Below are positions 16,929 through 27,180 of a stretch of 38,348 nt of DNA, piece after piece (the first letter of the stretch is position 1; every line of letters starts with the position of its first letter). The DNA lies in the NCBI GenBank assembly GCA_030837825.1, contig JAUQYB010000006.1, positions 1-38,348 on the forward strand. Reading direction: 5' to 3'. A program made the translations under genes and the position numbers. The notes under the pieces were generated by a model. It was not told where the DNA came from. It searched no databases and was given only the letters and a program-made list of their open reading frames with translations. Source of the stretch: Albidovulum sp. GTDB lineage: Bacteria > Pseudomonadota > Alphaproteobacteria > Rhodobacterales > Rhodobacteraceae.

Positions 16929-17789
16929 ATGACCGGAACGCTCCTTTCACTCGGCCACGGCTATTCCGCGGCTGCCCTTGCCCGGCGGCTGGGTGCCGGC
17001 TGGCGGATCATCGGCACGACGCGGTCGCCCGAGAAGGCCGCCCGTCTTCGGCGCGAGGGGATCGAGGCGCTGGTCTGGCCCGGCACCGACCTCGGCCCCG
17101 CCATCGCGGAGGCGACGCATGTTCTGGTCTCGATCGCCCCCGGCGCTGCCGGCGACGCGGTGCTGGCCGAATACGCCGATGCCATCGGCGCCGCCGCTGC
17201 GCATCTCGCATGGGTCGGGTATCTTTCCACGACCGGCGTCTACGGCGACCACCGCGGCGGCTGGGTCGACGAGACGACGCCGCCCGCCCCGACGACGGTC
17301 CGCGGCCACCAGCGGCTTTTGGCCGAAGAGCAGTGGCGGGCGCTTGCCGCCCGCGCCGGACTGCCGCTCCACATCTTCCGACTGGCGGGCATCTACGGCC
17401 CGGGCCGCGGGCCTTTCGAAAAGGTGCGCAATGGCACCGCGCGGCGGGTCCTGCGCGAGAACCAGTATTTCAGCCGGATCCACGTCGACGACATCGCCGC
17501 GGTTCTCGCCGCCTCGATCGCCCGGCCGGACCCCGGCGCGATTTACAACGTTGCCGACGACGATCCCTCGCCGCCCGAGGACGTGCTGGCCGAGGCCGCG
17601 CGCCTGCTCGGCTTGCCGCTGCCGCCCGAGGTGCCGTTCGAGGAAGCGGATATGACGCCGCTTGCCCGCAGCTTCTATGCCGAGTCCAAGCGCGTGCGGA
17701 ACGACCGCATCAAGCGGGAGCTTGGGGTGCGTCTGGCCTATCCCGACTATCGGGCGGGGTTGCGGCGGCTTCTCGCCGAAGGGTCGTGA
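16929..17789 (+). CDS. YeeZ-like NAD(P)-binding epimerase/dehydratase (atypical extended SDR)
   Basis: The product is 286 residues from the ATG at 16929. The nucleotide-binding turn SLGHGYSAAALARRL (about 7-21) has the GxGYxA form seen in YeeZ-type proteins rather than the classical GxxGxxG. WVGYLSTTGVYGDH supplies the conserved STTGVYG, with the tyrosine of the active-site region. LHIFRLAGIYGPGR and FSRIHVDDIA are the typical extended-SDR sequences. No partner gene is in an operon with it, although a lipoprotein gene follows 72 bases later. Reaction and substrate are unknown. Confidence 0.85.
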   Translation: MTGTLLSLGHGYSAAALARRLGAGWRIIGTTRSPEKAARLRREGIEALVWPGTDLGPAIAEATHVLVSIAPGAAGDAVLAEYADAIGAAAAHLAWVGYLSTTGVYGDHRGGWVDETTPPAPTTVRGHQRLLAEEQWRALAARAGLPLHIFRLAGIYGPGRGPFEKVRNGTARRVLRENQYFSRIHVDDIAAVLAASIARPDPGAIYNVADDDPSPPEDVLAEAARLLGLPLPPEVPFEEADMTPLARSFYAESKRVRNDRIKRELGVRLAYPDYRAGLRRLLAEGS

Positions 17790-17861
17790 CCGGCGGGAAC
17801 CCGGCCCCCGCCCCCGGCGTTGGCTTTCCGCTCGCTGACCTGACACATCCGGGAGACCGCC

Positions 17862-18125
17862 ATGAACAAGTTTCTGCTCGCCCTGCCGCTTGTCGCAGGC
17901 CTTGCCGCCTGCGAAACCCAGCCCAGCCAGACCGTCACCACCGGGGCCTTGACCGGCGCGGCGGTGGGCGCGATCGCCTCCGACGACGACGACCGCCTCG
18001 AAGGCGCGGCGCTTGGCGGTCTTGCCGGTGCAGCCGTTGGCGGCCTCGTCGACGCGGCCAACCGTCCTCGGCAGTGCACCTACCGCTATCCGAGCGGCTA
18101 TTCCTACGTTGCCCCCTGCCAGTAG
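17862..18125 (+). CDS. Small lipoprotein with glycine-zipper
   Basis: The product is 87 residues, with the start at 17862 preceded by GGGAGA. The signal sequence ends in a lipobox, LAAC (about residues 16-19), so the mature protein should be lipidated at Cys. Two Ala/Gly-rich helices (GALTGAAVGAIAS and AALGGLAGAAVGGLVD) flank an acidic DDDDR turn and look like a glycine-zipper hairpin. The C-terminus is Tyr-rich with two cysteines (CTYRYPSG...APCQ). Function is unknown. A strong hairpin follows at 18168-18198. Confidence 0.85.
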   Translation: MNKFLLALPLVAGLAACETQPSQTVTTGALTGAAVGAIASDDDDRLEGAALGGLAGAAVGGLVDAANRPRQCTYRYPSGYSYVAPCQ

Positions 18126-18167
18126 GCCCGGTGACGGCTCGATAGCTGCCCTTGGCCCAATCGCGGG

Positions 18168-18198
18168 TGCCCGTGTGCGGCCTGGTCGCACACGGGCA
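18168..18198 (+). terminator. Strong hairpin terminator after the lipoprotein gene
   Basis: A perfect 12-bp stem (18168-18179 with 18187-18198) has a 7-base loop. It is 43 bases after the lipoprotein stop and is followed by TCTTGCATT, a short and imperfect T tail. The stem is strong enough to be a terminator or a 3'-end protecting structure. Confidence 0.6.
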
Positions 18199-18421
18199 TC
18201 TTGCATTCCCAGGCCCCGCGCGCCGTGACAGCAACGGCGAAGTTTTCTGGAGAACCGCGCCGCAGCCGGATAGCGTGCCGGCAGGATCCCGGACCGGCGC
18301 GCGACTGCGGTCCGGAGGGTGAGCGGCTGTCGCCTTCTCGGCGCATGGGGCTGGCCCGGCCGAGACTTCGGCGAGGGTCTCGTGCGGGGGCGCGGCCGGA
18401 CGTGGCAGGGAAGGGGCGACG

Positions 18422-19324
18422 ATGGACCTGAAGTGGCTTGAGGATTTCCTCAGTCTTGTCGAAACGAAAAGCTTCTCCGCCTCGGCACGCAACCGCAATG
18501 TCACGCAATCGGCGTTCAGCCGGCGCATCAGGTCGCTCGAGCTCTGGCTCGGCGCCGATCTTCTCGACCGCAGCACCTACCCGATCCGGCTGACCGACGA
18601 CGGCCGCGCCTTCCGCGAGACGGCAGAAGAGATCGTGCGCCTGGTCTACCAGGGGCGCGCCGGGCTTGGCGGGCGCAGCGAGACGGAACGGCCCGCCGCC
18701 TCGATCGCGATCACGGCGCTCCACAGCCTGACGCTGATCTTCCTGCCGCGCTGGCTGACGCGGCTGCGCGGCGCGGTGGGAGAGGTCGCCACGCGGGTCC
18801 TGCCCGAGAACTATGCGCTCTGCCTTCAGGCACTGGTCGAGGGCGGCTATGACTTCATGCTGACTTACCATCACCCGAGCGTGCCGGTGCCTCTTGACCC
18901 GGCGCGCTTTCCCCATGCCGTGGTCGGCGAGGACCGGCTGACCGCCGTTGCGAACCCTCGGCATCTGGCCGCATGGCGGGGCAGGGGAGGACGCCTTCCG
19001 CTTCTCCAGTATTCGCGGGGCTCGTTCCTCGGGCTGCTGGCTGCGCTGGCCCAGAACCAGCCCGGCGCGCCTGAGACCGAAGTCATCCATGTCAACGAGA
19101 ACTCGCTGGCCGAGGCGTTGAAGTTCATGGCGCTGGAAGGCCACGGCATCGCCTGGCTGCCGCGCCAACTGGTCGAGGCTGATCTGGGGGCAGGGCGGCT
19201 TTGCGTCGTGGCGCCGGAGCTGCCGATGGAGATCCGGCTTTACCGCAACGCCGGCCGGTCGCGCGCGGTGGTCGAGCGGGTGTGGAAGGCGGCTGGCGGT
19301 CCGGCCCATGCAAATCCGGAATAA
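18422..19324 (+). CDS. LysR-family transcriptional regulator next to aspartase
   Basis: The product is 300 residues. The N-terminal winged HTH (MDLKWLEDFLSLVETKSFSA, then NVTQSAFSRRIRSLELWLGADLLDR) is typical of LysR. The rest is the two-lobed effector domain (SIAITALHSLTLIFLPRWLTRL onward). It is in the same direction as the aspartate ammonia-lyase gene, 78 bases downstream. This is unusual for LysR regulators, which are mostly divergent from their targets, and suggests cotranscription or control of that gene. The effector is unknown; a dicarboxylate or aspartate is plausible. The ribosome site is GGAAGGGG upstream of 18422. Confidence 0.9.
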   Translation: MDLKWLEDFLSLVETKSFSASARNRNVTQSAFSRRIRSLELWLGADLLDRSTYPIRLTDDGRAFRETAEEIVRLVYQGRAGLGGRSETERPAASIAITALHSLTLIFLPRWLTRLRGAVGEVATRVLPENYALCLQALVEGGYDFMLTYHHPSVPVPLDPARFPHAVVGEDRLTAVANPRHLAAWRGRGGRLPLLQYSRGSFLGLLAALAQNQPGAPETEVIHVNENSLAEALKFMALEGHGIAWLPRQLVEADLGAGRLCVVAPELPMEIRLYRNAGRSRAVVERVWKAAGGPAHANPE

Positions 19325-19402
19325 CCCAGTCGTCCTTGGCATTGGACCGGACCCCGGGGCGCGCGGTAGGGCTGCGACCTGCCGCATTGCGGGGGAACGC
19401 AG

Positions 19403-20824
<1,422 letters not shown>

Positions 20825-20931
20825 CCGGCAAGGGCATCGGGCCGGCGGGCGCGTCCGACAGCAGCCGCATCTTCGGCATCGAGGCGGCCGCGACCCCGAG
20901 GCAGACGAGCCCGCAGGGTCGGCGAACCGGG

Positions 20932-21831
20932 TCAGGCGGCCGCACGCCGGGCAGCAAGCACGCGGGCCACTGTTTCGCCCAGCGCCGAGGGGTTGGGCGC
21001 CACGGTGACGCCGGCGGCGGCGAGGATCTCGACCTTTTCCTGCGCCGATTCCCCGAAGGCGCTGATGATCGCCCCGGCATGGCCCATCTTGCGGCCCTTC
21101 GGCGCGGACAGGCCGGCGATATAGGCAACGACGGGCTTCATCATGTGGTCGCGGGCATAGGCGGCGGCCTCGGCCTCTTGCGGGCCGCCGATTTCGCCGA
21201 TCAGCAGTACCGCATCGGTTTCCGGATCATCTTCAAAGAGCTGCAGGATATCCCTGAAGCTTGATCCGTTGATCGGGTCACCGCCGATGCCGACGCTGGT
21301 GGACACGCCGATCCCAAGCGCCTGCATCTGGCTGGCGGCTTCATAACTCAGTGTCCCCGAGCGCCCGACAATCCCGACCCGGCCGGGCAGGTAGATATCC
21401 GGTGGCATGATGCCCATGAATCCCCTGCCGGGGCTGATGACCCCGGCGCAGTTCGGGCCGATCAGCCGCATTTTCCGCGCCTCGGGGTAGCGGCGCAGGA
21501 AGCGCTTCACCCGCATCATGTCCTGCGCAGGGATGCCGTCGGTCACGCAGACTGCGGTACGGATGCCTGCGTCGGCGGCCTCCATGATCGCATCCGCCGC
21601 GAAGGGGGGAGGAACGAAGACAAGCGACGCATCTGCCCCGGTCGCCGCGACCGCCTCACGCACGGTATTGAAGAGCGGCCGGTCGAGATGGCTTTCGCCG
21701 CCGCGCCCCGGAGTGACGCCACCGACGACGTTCGTGCCGTGCCTGATCATCTCGGCGGCATGAAAGGCGCCGATGCGGCCGGTCATGCCCTGGACGATGA
21801 CACGGGTCCTGTCGGAGATCAGAATGGCCAT
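20932..21831 (-). CDS. mtkB: Malate-CoA ligase (malate thiokinase), alpha subunit
   Basis: This 299-residue CoA-binding subunit of malate-CoA ligase (malate + ATP + CoA to malyl-CoA) belongs to the succinyl-CoA synthetase fold. The N-terminal CoA-binding region is VIVQGMTGRIGAFHA...NVVGGVTPGRGGESH. GPNCAGVISPG is at about 125-135, and the phosphohistidine loop KGRKMGHAGAIIS contains H251. The sequence agrees closely with Methylobacterium MtkB as I remember it (TPGxGG, IMPxxIYLPG, SVGIGGDPINGSS) and less with SucD. It follows mtkA by 12 bases, with the ribosome site GGAGG in between. It is the last gene of the sga-mcl-mtkA-mtkB operon. Confidence 0.92.
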   Translation of the reverse strand: MAILISDRTRVIVQGMTGRIGAFHAAEMIRHGTNVVGGVTPGRGGESHLDRPLFNTVREAVAATGADASLVFVPPPFAADAIMEAADAGIRTAVCVTDGIPAQDMMRVKRFLRRYPEARKMRLIGPNCAGVISPGRGFMGIMPPDIYLPGRVGIVGRSGTLSYEAASQMQALGIGVSTSVGIGGDPINGSSFRDILQLFEDDPETDAVLLIGEIGGPQEAEAAAYARDHMMKPVVAYIAGLSAPKGRKMGHAGAIISAFGESAQEKVEILAAAGVTVAPNPSALGETVARVLAARRAAA

Positions 21832-21843
21832 GCGGAACCTCCT

Positions 21844-23016
21844 TCAGGCTGCAAGTGCGGGCCGCGCAGCCACTGCGGCGGCGGCGGCATCGGCAAGGGT
21901 GCCGACGGAAATCAGCGGCAGGCCGGATTGTTCGATGATCCGGCGGCCAGCCTCGACATTGGTGCCGGCCAGCCGGACAACGACCGGAAGCGTCAGCTCA
22001 AGCTGGCGGTAGGCGGTGACCACGCCGTCTGCCACCCAGTCGCAGCGGTTGATGCCGGCGAAGATATTCACCAGGACCACGCCGACGTTCCGGTCGGCCA
22101 GAACGGTCTGGAACGCCCTGACCACCCTCTCCGGGCTGGCGCCGCCGCCGATGTCGAGGAAATTGGCCGGCTCGCCCCCGGCAAGATGGATCATGTCCAT
22201 CGTCGCCATCGCAAGGCCGGCGCCGTTGATGATGCAGCCGATGTCGCCGGTCAGCCCGACATAGGCGAGGCCGTGGTCGCCAGCGGTGCTTTCGCGCGGA
22301 TCTTCCTGGCTGCGGTCACGAAGTTCCGCCACCGCGGCCTGACGGAACATGGCATTGGTATCGAAGGACATCTTCGCATCCAGCGCCACGAGGTCGCCGT
22401 TGCCCTTCACGACCAGCGGATTGACCTCGACCATGACCGCGTCAAGGTCGCGGTAGGCGCGGTAGCAAGCGCGCAGGATGGTGACCATCTGCGCGATCTG
22501 CCCGCCCTTCAGCCCCAGCCGGAAGGCGAGTTCCCGCGCCTGGAATTCGGCCAGGCCGGTGGCGGGGTCGATCGTCATGCGCACCAGGCTGTCGGGATTG
22601 GTCTCGGCCAGTTCCTCGATGTCGATTCCGCCCTGGGCAGAGGCGACGATCATGATCCGTTCGGATTTCCGGTCCAGGACGAAGCCGAGGTAAAGTTCCT
22701 GCGCAATGTCCGAGGCGGCCTCGACCCAGAGGCGGTAGACACCCTTGCCGTTCGCGTCGGTCTGCCTCGTCACAAGCTGCTTGCCGAAAAGCGTGGCGGC
22801 GAAGGCGGCGATCTCATGCTCGTCACGGCAGAGCTTGACGCCCCCTGCGGCACCACGTCCGCCGGAATGGACCTGGGCCTTGACCACCCAGGCGCTGCCG
22901 CCCAGTTCGCGCGCCCGGTAGCCCGCCTGTTCGGGGCTGTAGGCCAAGCCGCCCCGGGGCACCGGCACGCCGAAGCGGGCGAGGATTTCCTTGGCCTGGT
23001 ATTCGTGGATGTCCAT
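21844..23016 (-). CDS. mtkA: Malate-CoA ligase (malate thiokinase), beta subunit
   Basis: This 390-residue ATP-grasp subunit pairs with Mtk[21 protein letters not shown] is the usual start. [20 protein letters not shown] forms the nucleotide site. [19 protein letters not shown] carries metal ligands. [30 protein letters not shown] contacts the substrate and the alpha subunit. [17 protein letters not shown], and the whole C-terminal half, match malate-CoA ligases rather than SucC. The ribosome site AGGAGG is 7 bases before the ATG. It sits directly after mcl, so malyl-CoA formation and cleavage are encoded together. Confidence 0.92.
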   Translation of the reverse strand: MDIHEYQAKEILARFGVPVPRGGLAYSPEQAGYRARELGGSAWVVKAQVHSGGRGAAGGVKLCRDEHEIAAFAATLFGKQLVTRQTDANGKGVYRLWVEAASDIAQELYLGFVLDRKSERIMIVASAQGGIDIEELAETNPDSLVRMTIDPATGLAEFQARELAFRLGLKGGQIAQMVTILRACYRAYRDLDAVMVEVNPLVVKGNGDLVALDAKMSFDTNAMFRQAAVAELRDRSQEDPRESTAGDHGLAYVGLTGDIGCIINGAGLAMATMDMIHLAGGEPANFLDIGGGASPERVVRAFQTVLADRNVGVVLVNIFAGINRCDWVADGVVTAYRQLELTLPVVVRLAGTNVEAGRRIIEQSGLPLISVGTLADAAAAAVAARPALAA

Positions 23017-23040
23017 CGGGTCCTCCTGTCGCTGTGGTCG

Positions 23041-23979
23041 TCACTCGGCGGCGATCGCTTCGGCGATGACCAGCACGTTGCGCGCCATCTTTTCGCTGGC
23101 GGCATCGATCATCTTGCCGTCCAGGCTCGCCGCGCCCCTGCCCTGCGCTTCGGCCAGCTTCAGTTCCTCGATGATCCGGCGGGCCTTGGTGACCTCCACC
23201 TCGGTCGGGCTGAAGACTTCGTTGGCGAGGGCCACCTGGCCGGGGTGGATCGCCCATTTTCCCTCACAGCCCAGGGCGGCGGCGCGGCGGGCACCGTCCC
23301 TGTAGCCTTCGGGGTCCGAGAAATCGCCAAACGGTCCATCGATCGCCCGCAGGCCGTAGGCACGGCAGGCGATGACCATGCGGGAAATCGAGGCATGCCA
23401 CTGGTCGCCCGGATACATAGGGTTCAGGCCGCCGATGTTCACGGTCCGCGCGCGCATGGAGGCCGCGTAGTCGGCGACGCCGAAGTGCAAGGCCTCGAGC
23501 CTGCCGCCGAACTGGGCGATGGTTTCGACATTGGCCATGCCAAGCGCGGTTTCGATCAGCGCCTCGAGCCCCACTCGGGTGGCGTAGCCTTTGGCCTGTT
23601 CGATCTGGTTCACCAGCGCCTCGACCATGTAGAGATCGCCCGGGACGCCCACCTTGGGCACCAGCAGCGTGTGGACGCGGTCGCCGGCCTGCTCCATTAC
23701 GTTCACGACGTCGCGGTACATGTAGTGGGTGTCGAGCCCGTTGATGCGGACCGAGACGGTCTTGCCCTTCGCCGCCCAGTCGATGTCGTTCAGTGCCTGG
23801 ATCGCGTTCCGGCGCGCCTGTTCCTTCTCGGGCGGGGCGACGGCATCCTCCAGGTCGAGGAAGACGTAGTCGGCCGGACCCTGCGCGGCCTTGTCGATCA
23901 TCGTGGGGTTCGATGCCGGAACTGCCAGTTCCGAACGTTGCAGGCGTTGCCGCCTGAGCGGGTACAGAGTGTGACTCAT
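23041..23979 (-). CDS. mcl: Malyl-CoA lyase (HpcH/HpaI aldolase family)
   Basis: The product is 312 residues from the ATG at 23979 (MSHTLYPLRRQRLQRSELAVP), with CAGGAGA upstream. It cleaves malyl-CoA to glyoxylate and acetyl-CoA reversibly, and related enzymes also act on beta-methylmalyl-CoA. ADYVFLDLEDAVAPPEKEQAR carries the Mg2+-binding glutamate/aspartate region and the catalytic Arg (VSVRINGLDT). ALIETALGMANVETIA supplies the second Mg2+ ligand. GKWAIHPGQ is the conserved C-terminal segment. The length is close to known bacterial Mcl proteins (about 318-324). The order sga-mcl-mtkA-mtkB makes the malyl-CoA role firm. Confidence 0.93.
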   Translation of the reverse strand: MSHTLYPLRRQRLQRSELAVPASNPTMIDKAAQGPADYVFLDLEDAVAPPEKEQARRNAIQALNDIDWAAKGKTVSVRINGLDTHYMYRDVVNVMEQAGDRVHTLLVPKVGVPGDLYMVEALVNQIEQAKGYATRVGLEALIETALGMANVETIAQFGGRLEALHFGVADYAASMRARTVNIGGLNPMYPGDQWHASISRMVIACRAYGLRAIDGPFGDFSDPEGYRDGARRAAALGCEGKWAIHPGQVALANEVFSPTEVEVTKARRIIEELKLAEAQGRGAASLDGKMIDAASEKMARNVLVIAEAIAAE

Positions 23980-23996
23980 GCTGCTCTCCTGAGGGG

Positions 23997-25217
23997 CTAT
24001 TCGGCGGCGATGGGGGTGGTGGCGCCAAACGTGGGCTGCACGGCGCGGACGACGGGTTGGGCATAGACCTCCTGCGCGGCCGCCACGCCCGCGCCGAAGG
24101 TGATCTGCGCCCCGGCGGCGCCAAGGGCCAGCTCGGCGATGGCGATGGCCGTCAGGCACATGCCTTCGTTCAGGTCGCCCAGATGGCCGATGCGGAAGAC
24201 CTTGCCATTCAGCGGCCCGAGACCCGCCCCGAAGGAGCAGTTGAAGCGATCATAGGCGATGCGGATCACGTCCCGCGCATCAATGCCCTGCGGCACGCGG
24301 ATCGCGCTGACGGTGTCGGAGTGCAGCGAAGGGTGTTCGGCGCAGAGGTCCATTCCCCAGGCGGCAACGGCCTTGCGCACGCCGGTCGCAAGACGGTGGT
24401 GGCGGGCAAAGACATTCTCCAGCCCTTCGGTCAGCATCAGGTCCAGCGCCTTGCGCAGCCCGTGAAGCAGTGGAATCGGCGGGGTATACGGGAAGTAGCC
24501 CGTCGCGTTCATCCGTGCCATCTCGGCGAAATCGAAGAAGGCACGGCGCATCCGCGCCGATCTTGCCGCCGCCATCGCCTTCGCCGAGACGCCGATCATC
24601 CCGAGGCCCGGCGGCAGCATGAATCCCTTCTGGCTGCCGGTCACCGCCAGGTCCACGCCCCATTCGTCCATCCGGAAGTCGATCGCGCCGACGGAGGAGA
24701 CGCCATCGACGAAGAGGAGGGCATCGTGAAAGGATTCGTCCAGCGCCCGGCGGACGAGCGCCACGTCGGAAGTGACGCCCGTCGCGGTTTCGTTGTGGGT
24801 GACGAAGACGGCCTTGATCTCGCCGTTGCGGTCCTTGCCGAGGATGCGGGCGAATTCGTTGACGGGCGTCCCTGCGCCCCAGGCCAGATCGACAAGCTCG
24901 ACATCCAGCTCAAGCTTCCGTGCCATCTCGATCCAGAGATGGCTGAACTGGCCGTGCCGGGCCATCAGCACCCGGTCGCCCGGATTCAGCGTGTTGCAGA
25001 TCGCCGCCTCCCAGCAGCCGGTGCCGGAGCCGGGGAACATCATCACCGTGCCGGTCCCGGTCCCGAGCACCTTCTTCAGGTCCGCGAACAGGCTCATCGT
25101 GAGGTCGCCGAAATCCGGGGCGCGGTGGTCCTGCATCGGCACGAGCATGGCCCGTCGCACCGCCTCGGGCACGTTGGTGGGGCCGGGAATGTAAAGATGC
25201 TGGGTTCCGGTCTTCAT
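23997..25217 (-). CDS. sga: Serine-glyoxylate aminotransferase (class V)
   Basis: This 406-residue PLP enzyme transfers the amino group of serine (or alanine) to glyoxylate, giving glycine and hydroxypyruvate. The start at 25217 (MKTGTQHLYIPGPTNVPEAV) has GGAGG 7 bases upstream. FPGSGTGCWEAAICN is the phosphate-binding region. FVDGVSSVGAIDFRMDEW holds the PLP-nitrogen aspartate. The Schiff-base lysine is K197 in VTGSQKGFMLPPG. The start PGPTNVPEAVRRAM and the GSQKGFMLPPG motif are typical of methylotroph SgaA. Alanine-glyoxylate aminotransferase is the nearest alternative. It is first in the operon, divergent from the ScfR-family regulator. Confidence 0.93.
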   Translation of the reverse strand: MKTGTQHLYIPGPTNVPEAVRRAMLVPMQDHRAPDFGDLTMSLFADLKKVLGTGTGTVMMFPGSGTGCWEAAICNTLNPGDRVLMARHGQFSHLWIEMARKLELDVELVDLAWGAGTPVNEFARILGKDRNGEIKAVFVTHNETATGVTSDVALVRRALDESFHDALLFVDGVSSVGAIDFRMDEWGVDLAVTGSQKGFMLPPGLGMIGVSAKAMAAARSARMRRAFFDFAEMARMNATGYFPYTPPIPLLHGLRKALDLMLTEGLENVFARHHRLATGVRKAVAAWGMDLCAEHPSLHSDTVSAIRVPQGIDARDVIRIAYDRFNCSFGAGLGPLNGKVFRIGHLGDLNEGMCLTAIAIAELALGAAGAQITFGAGVAAAQEVYAQPVVRAVQPTFGATTPIAAE

Positions 25218-25300
25218 CGCGTCCTCCGGTTGGTGGGGGCTGAGACATGGCACCGTCCGGCCCCCTTGCAAACCGAAAGCGGGTTCCGCTGTGAACGCGA

Positions 25301-25356
25301 GATTTCACAAACGACATCTTTTGTAATAATGTAAATGTGACTGAATCAGATTTGTG
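25301..25356. promoter_or_regulatory. AT-rich divergent control region with repeated TTTGTRAA-like motifs
   Basis: The 148-base gap between sga (minus) and the ScfR-family gene (plus) contains an unusually AT-rich stretch. It has an inverted repeat ACAAA-N8-TTTGT (25307-25324 region), neighbouring TTTTGTAA and AATGTAAA copies, a TTTGTG at 25351, and a TTGCAAA at 25266-25272. ScfR-family regulators such as PccR are reported to bind TTTGCAAA-type repeats, so these are plausible operators. A possible plus-strand promoter is TTCACA (25304-25309), 17 bases, TAATGT (25327-25332). This is motif reading only. Confidence 0.45.
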
Positions 25357-25365
25357 TGCGACAGT

Positions 25366-26763
25366 ATGCAGAAGACCTTCATCGGCCCGCATCTGCGGCG
25401 GCTCCGGATCGACCGTGGCCAGACCCAGGTCCAGATGGCAAAGGCGTTGGGACTCAGCGCCTCCTATGTCAACCTTATGGAAAACAACGAAAGATCCGTA
25501 TCGGTCGCAGTTCTGCTGCGGCTGTTCGAGGTCTATGGCGTCGACTGGCGCGAGATCGCGGACGAGGATGGCCGCAGTCAGTTGGCCGATCTGCGAGCGG
25601 TGACGCAGGATCCGCTGTTTGCCGACTTCCGGCCCGACCTCACCCAACTGCGGGCAGCACTCGTCCATTCGCCTGCGCTCGTGGCGTCGTTTCTGCGGCT
25701 GCACAGCGCCTATCAGGCGGCAACCGATCAACTTCTGGCGCTGACCCAGGGCGAGGCGCCGCAGATCGTGACGGCGCCGGAGGCGGTGGTGCACAACGAG
25801 TTCCGCCGCCACCGGAACCATTTCCGTGAACTGGAAGAGGCGGCCGAGACGTTCTGGGCAGGCACCCCGGTCGAGGCGGACGAGGTCTATGTCGCGCTGA
25901 AGCAGCGACTGCGAGACCATGTGGATGTCACGGTCCGGCTGGTGCGGGTGAAGGACCTGCCCGGGACGCTGCGCCAGTACGACGCATCCCGGCGCGAAAT
26001 CCGGCTGTCCGAGGCGCTGGATCACACCAATCGCATCTTTCAGCTCGTTCACATGTGCGCCCTGCTGGAGCAGCGGACGCTGCTCGACGCCCTGGTGGTG
26101 CGGTCGGGAATCACCGATCCGCGAGGAGTGGCGCGGCTCCGCGTCGAACTGGCCAACTATTTCGCCGCCGCCGTGCTGATGCCCTATGATGCCTTCCTCG
26201 CCGAGGCGCGGGCGACGAAGTATGACCTTGACCACATCGCCACGCGCTTCGGCGTCAGTTTCGAACAGGCCTGTCACCGCGCCACCACGCTTCAGCGCGA
26301 GGGCGCGCAGGGCGTGCCCTTCTTCTTCCTGCGGATCGACAAGGGCGGAAACGTCACCAAGCGGTTCAACGCCACCGGGTTCCACCTGGCCGAGCATGGC
26401 GGCGCCTGCCCGCGGCTCGATGTGCACACCAGCTTCCGGACCCCGGGGCGGATCGTGCCGCAATTCGTGGAAATGCCGGACAAGTCGCAGTTCTTCGTCT
26501 TCTCCCGGACGGTGGACCGGCCGACCTGGGCACGGCACGCGCAGGACAACCGGCTGGCCGTCGCAATGGGCTGCGCAATCGAACATGCGTCCGAAATCGG
26601 CTATGCCGAGGTCTTTTCCGTAGCCGGCGCTCGGATGACGCCGATCGGGATCAACTGCCGTATCTGTCCGCGCGCGGACTGCGACCAGCGAGCGCATCAG
26701 GCAGTGGTGCTGTCCCGACCGGTGGACGAGAAGCGTCGGGGGGTCACCCGGTTCGAAGCGTGA
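25366..26763 (+). CDS. ScfR-family (short-chain acyl-CoA sensing) XRE transcriptional regulator
   Basis: The product is 465 residues from the ATG at 25366 (MQKTFIGPHLRRLRIDRGQT); a GTG four codons earlier is possible. An N-terminal XRE helix-turn-helix (about 8-62, MAKALGLSASYVNLMENNERSVS) is followed by a degenerate ImmA/IrrE-like domain. That domain lacks HExxH (the equivalent stretch reads FQLVHMCALLEQ), which is normal for this family. The C-terminal DUF2083 region ends with the conserved Cys cluster GINCRICPRADCDQRAHQ. Relatives RamB and PccR control acetate or propionate metabolism in response to acyl-CoAs. Its divergent position to sga-mcl-mtkAB makes that operon the likely target. No clear ribosome site is visible, so a short-leader transcript is possible. 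Confidence 0.88.
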   Translation: MQKTFIGPHLRRLRIDRGQTQVQMAKALGLSASYVNLMENNERSVSVAVLLRLFEVYGVDWREIADEDGRSQLADLRAVTQDPLFADFRPDLTQLRAALVHSPALVASFLRLHSAYQAATDQLLALTQGEAPQIVTAPEAVVHNEFRRHRNHFRELEEAAETFWAGTPVEADEVYVALKQRLRDHVDVTVRLVRVKDLPGTLRQYDASRREIRLSEALDHTNRIFQLVHMCALLEQRTLLDALVVRSGITDPRGVARLRVELANYFAAAVLMPYDAFLAEARATKYDLDHIATRFGVSFEQACHRATTLQREGAQGVPFFFLRIDKGGNVTKRFNATGFHLAEHGGACPRLDVHTSFRTPGRIVPQFVEMPDKSQFFVFSRTVDRPTWARHAQDNRLAVAMGCAIEHASEIGYAEVFSVAGARMTPIGINCRICPRADCDQRAHQAVVLSRPVDEKRRGVTRFEA

Positions 26764-27180
26764 GGTGCAGACCGGCGCGCCGGCGGCCAGCCAGTCATGT
26801 CGATCGCCGCGAAGATCGTGGCGATCTGCTTGGGGAAGGCCTGGCGGAAATCCGACACCATCGGAATGAAATCCCGGCTCGCGGCCGGGGTCATCGCGAT
26901 GGGATCTGATCTCCCCTCAACAAAACCGAACGTTGCTAAAGGAAAAGCGTTATTCGGCTCGTGGTCCCCGTCGCCTACGATGATCCTCGCCGTGCCGGCT
27001 CGCCGGGGTTTCCGAAACCTCCAGCGCACTTCCCACGGTGCCCGCGCAAAAGATCGTGCGGGTGCGGTGGCATCGAAACGACATCCTTCGCCGGCTTGCG
27101 GATATCCGCGGTCACTTCGCCTACTCCCGGAGCGAATGGCGGCAATGCAAACAAAACCGGGAGCTATTCGGGAGGAACAG
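26764..27180. other. 417-base gap without a convincing gene
   Basis: Nothing in either strand has a ribosome site plus a recognisable protein. An open frame runs through it on the minus strand (about 27248 to 26697) with plausible but unrecognised composition, and another on the plus strand. Base composition drops in GC around 26915-26960 (an AAAACCGAACGTTGC region), which may be the promoter region of the binding-protein gene that follows. A decayed gene is possible. Confidence 0.4.

Noticed and set aside
20825..20931. Bidirectional terminator between aspA and mtkB
   Set aside because: Several GCCGGC palindromes and a 6-bp CGACCC/GGGTCG stem occur, but none has a T tail on either strand and spacing is poor. 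The gap probably relies on Rho-dependent termination.
21688..24066. 792-residue plus-strand open frame
   Set aside because: It is a shadow of mtkA, mtkB and mcl. It has low-complexity composition and no start signal.
20932..24159. Succinyl-CoA synthetase (sucCD)
   Set aside because: The fold is the same, but both proteins match malate-CoA ligase motifs better and are in an operon with malyl-CoA lyase and serine-glyoxylate aminotransferase.
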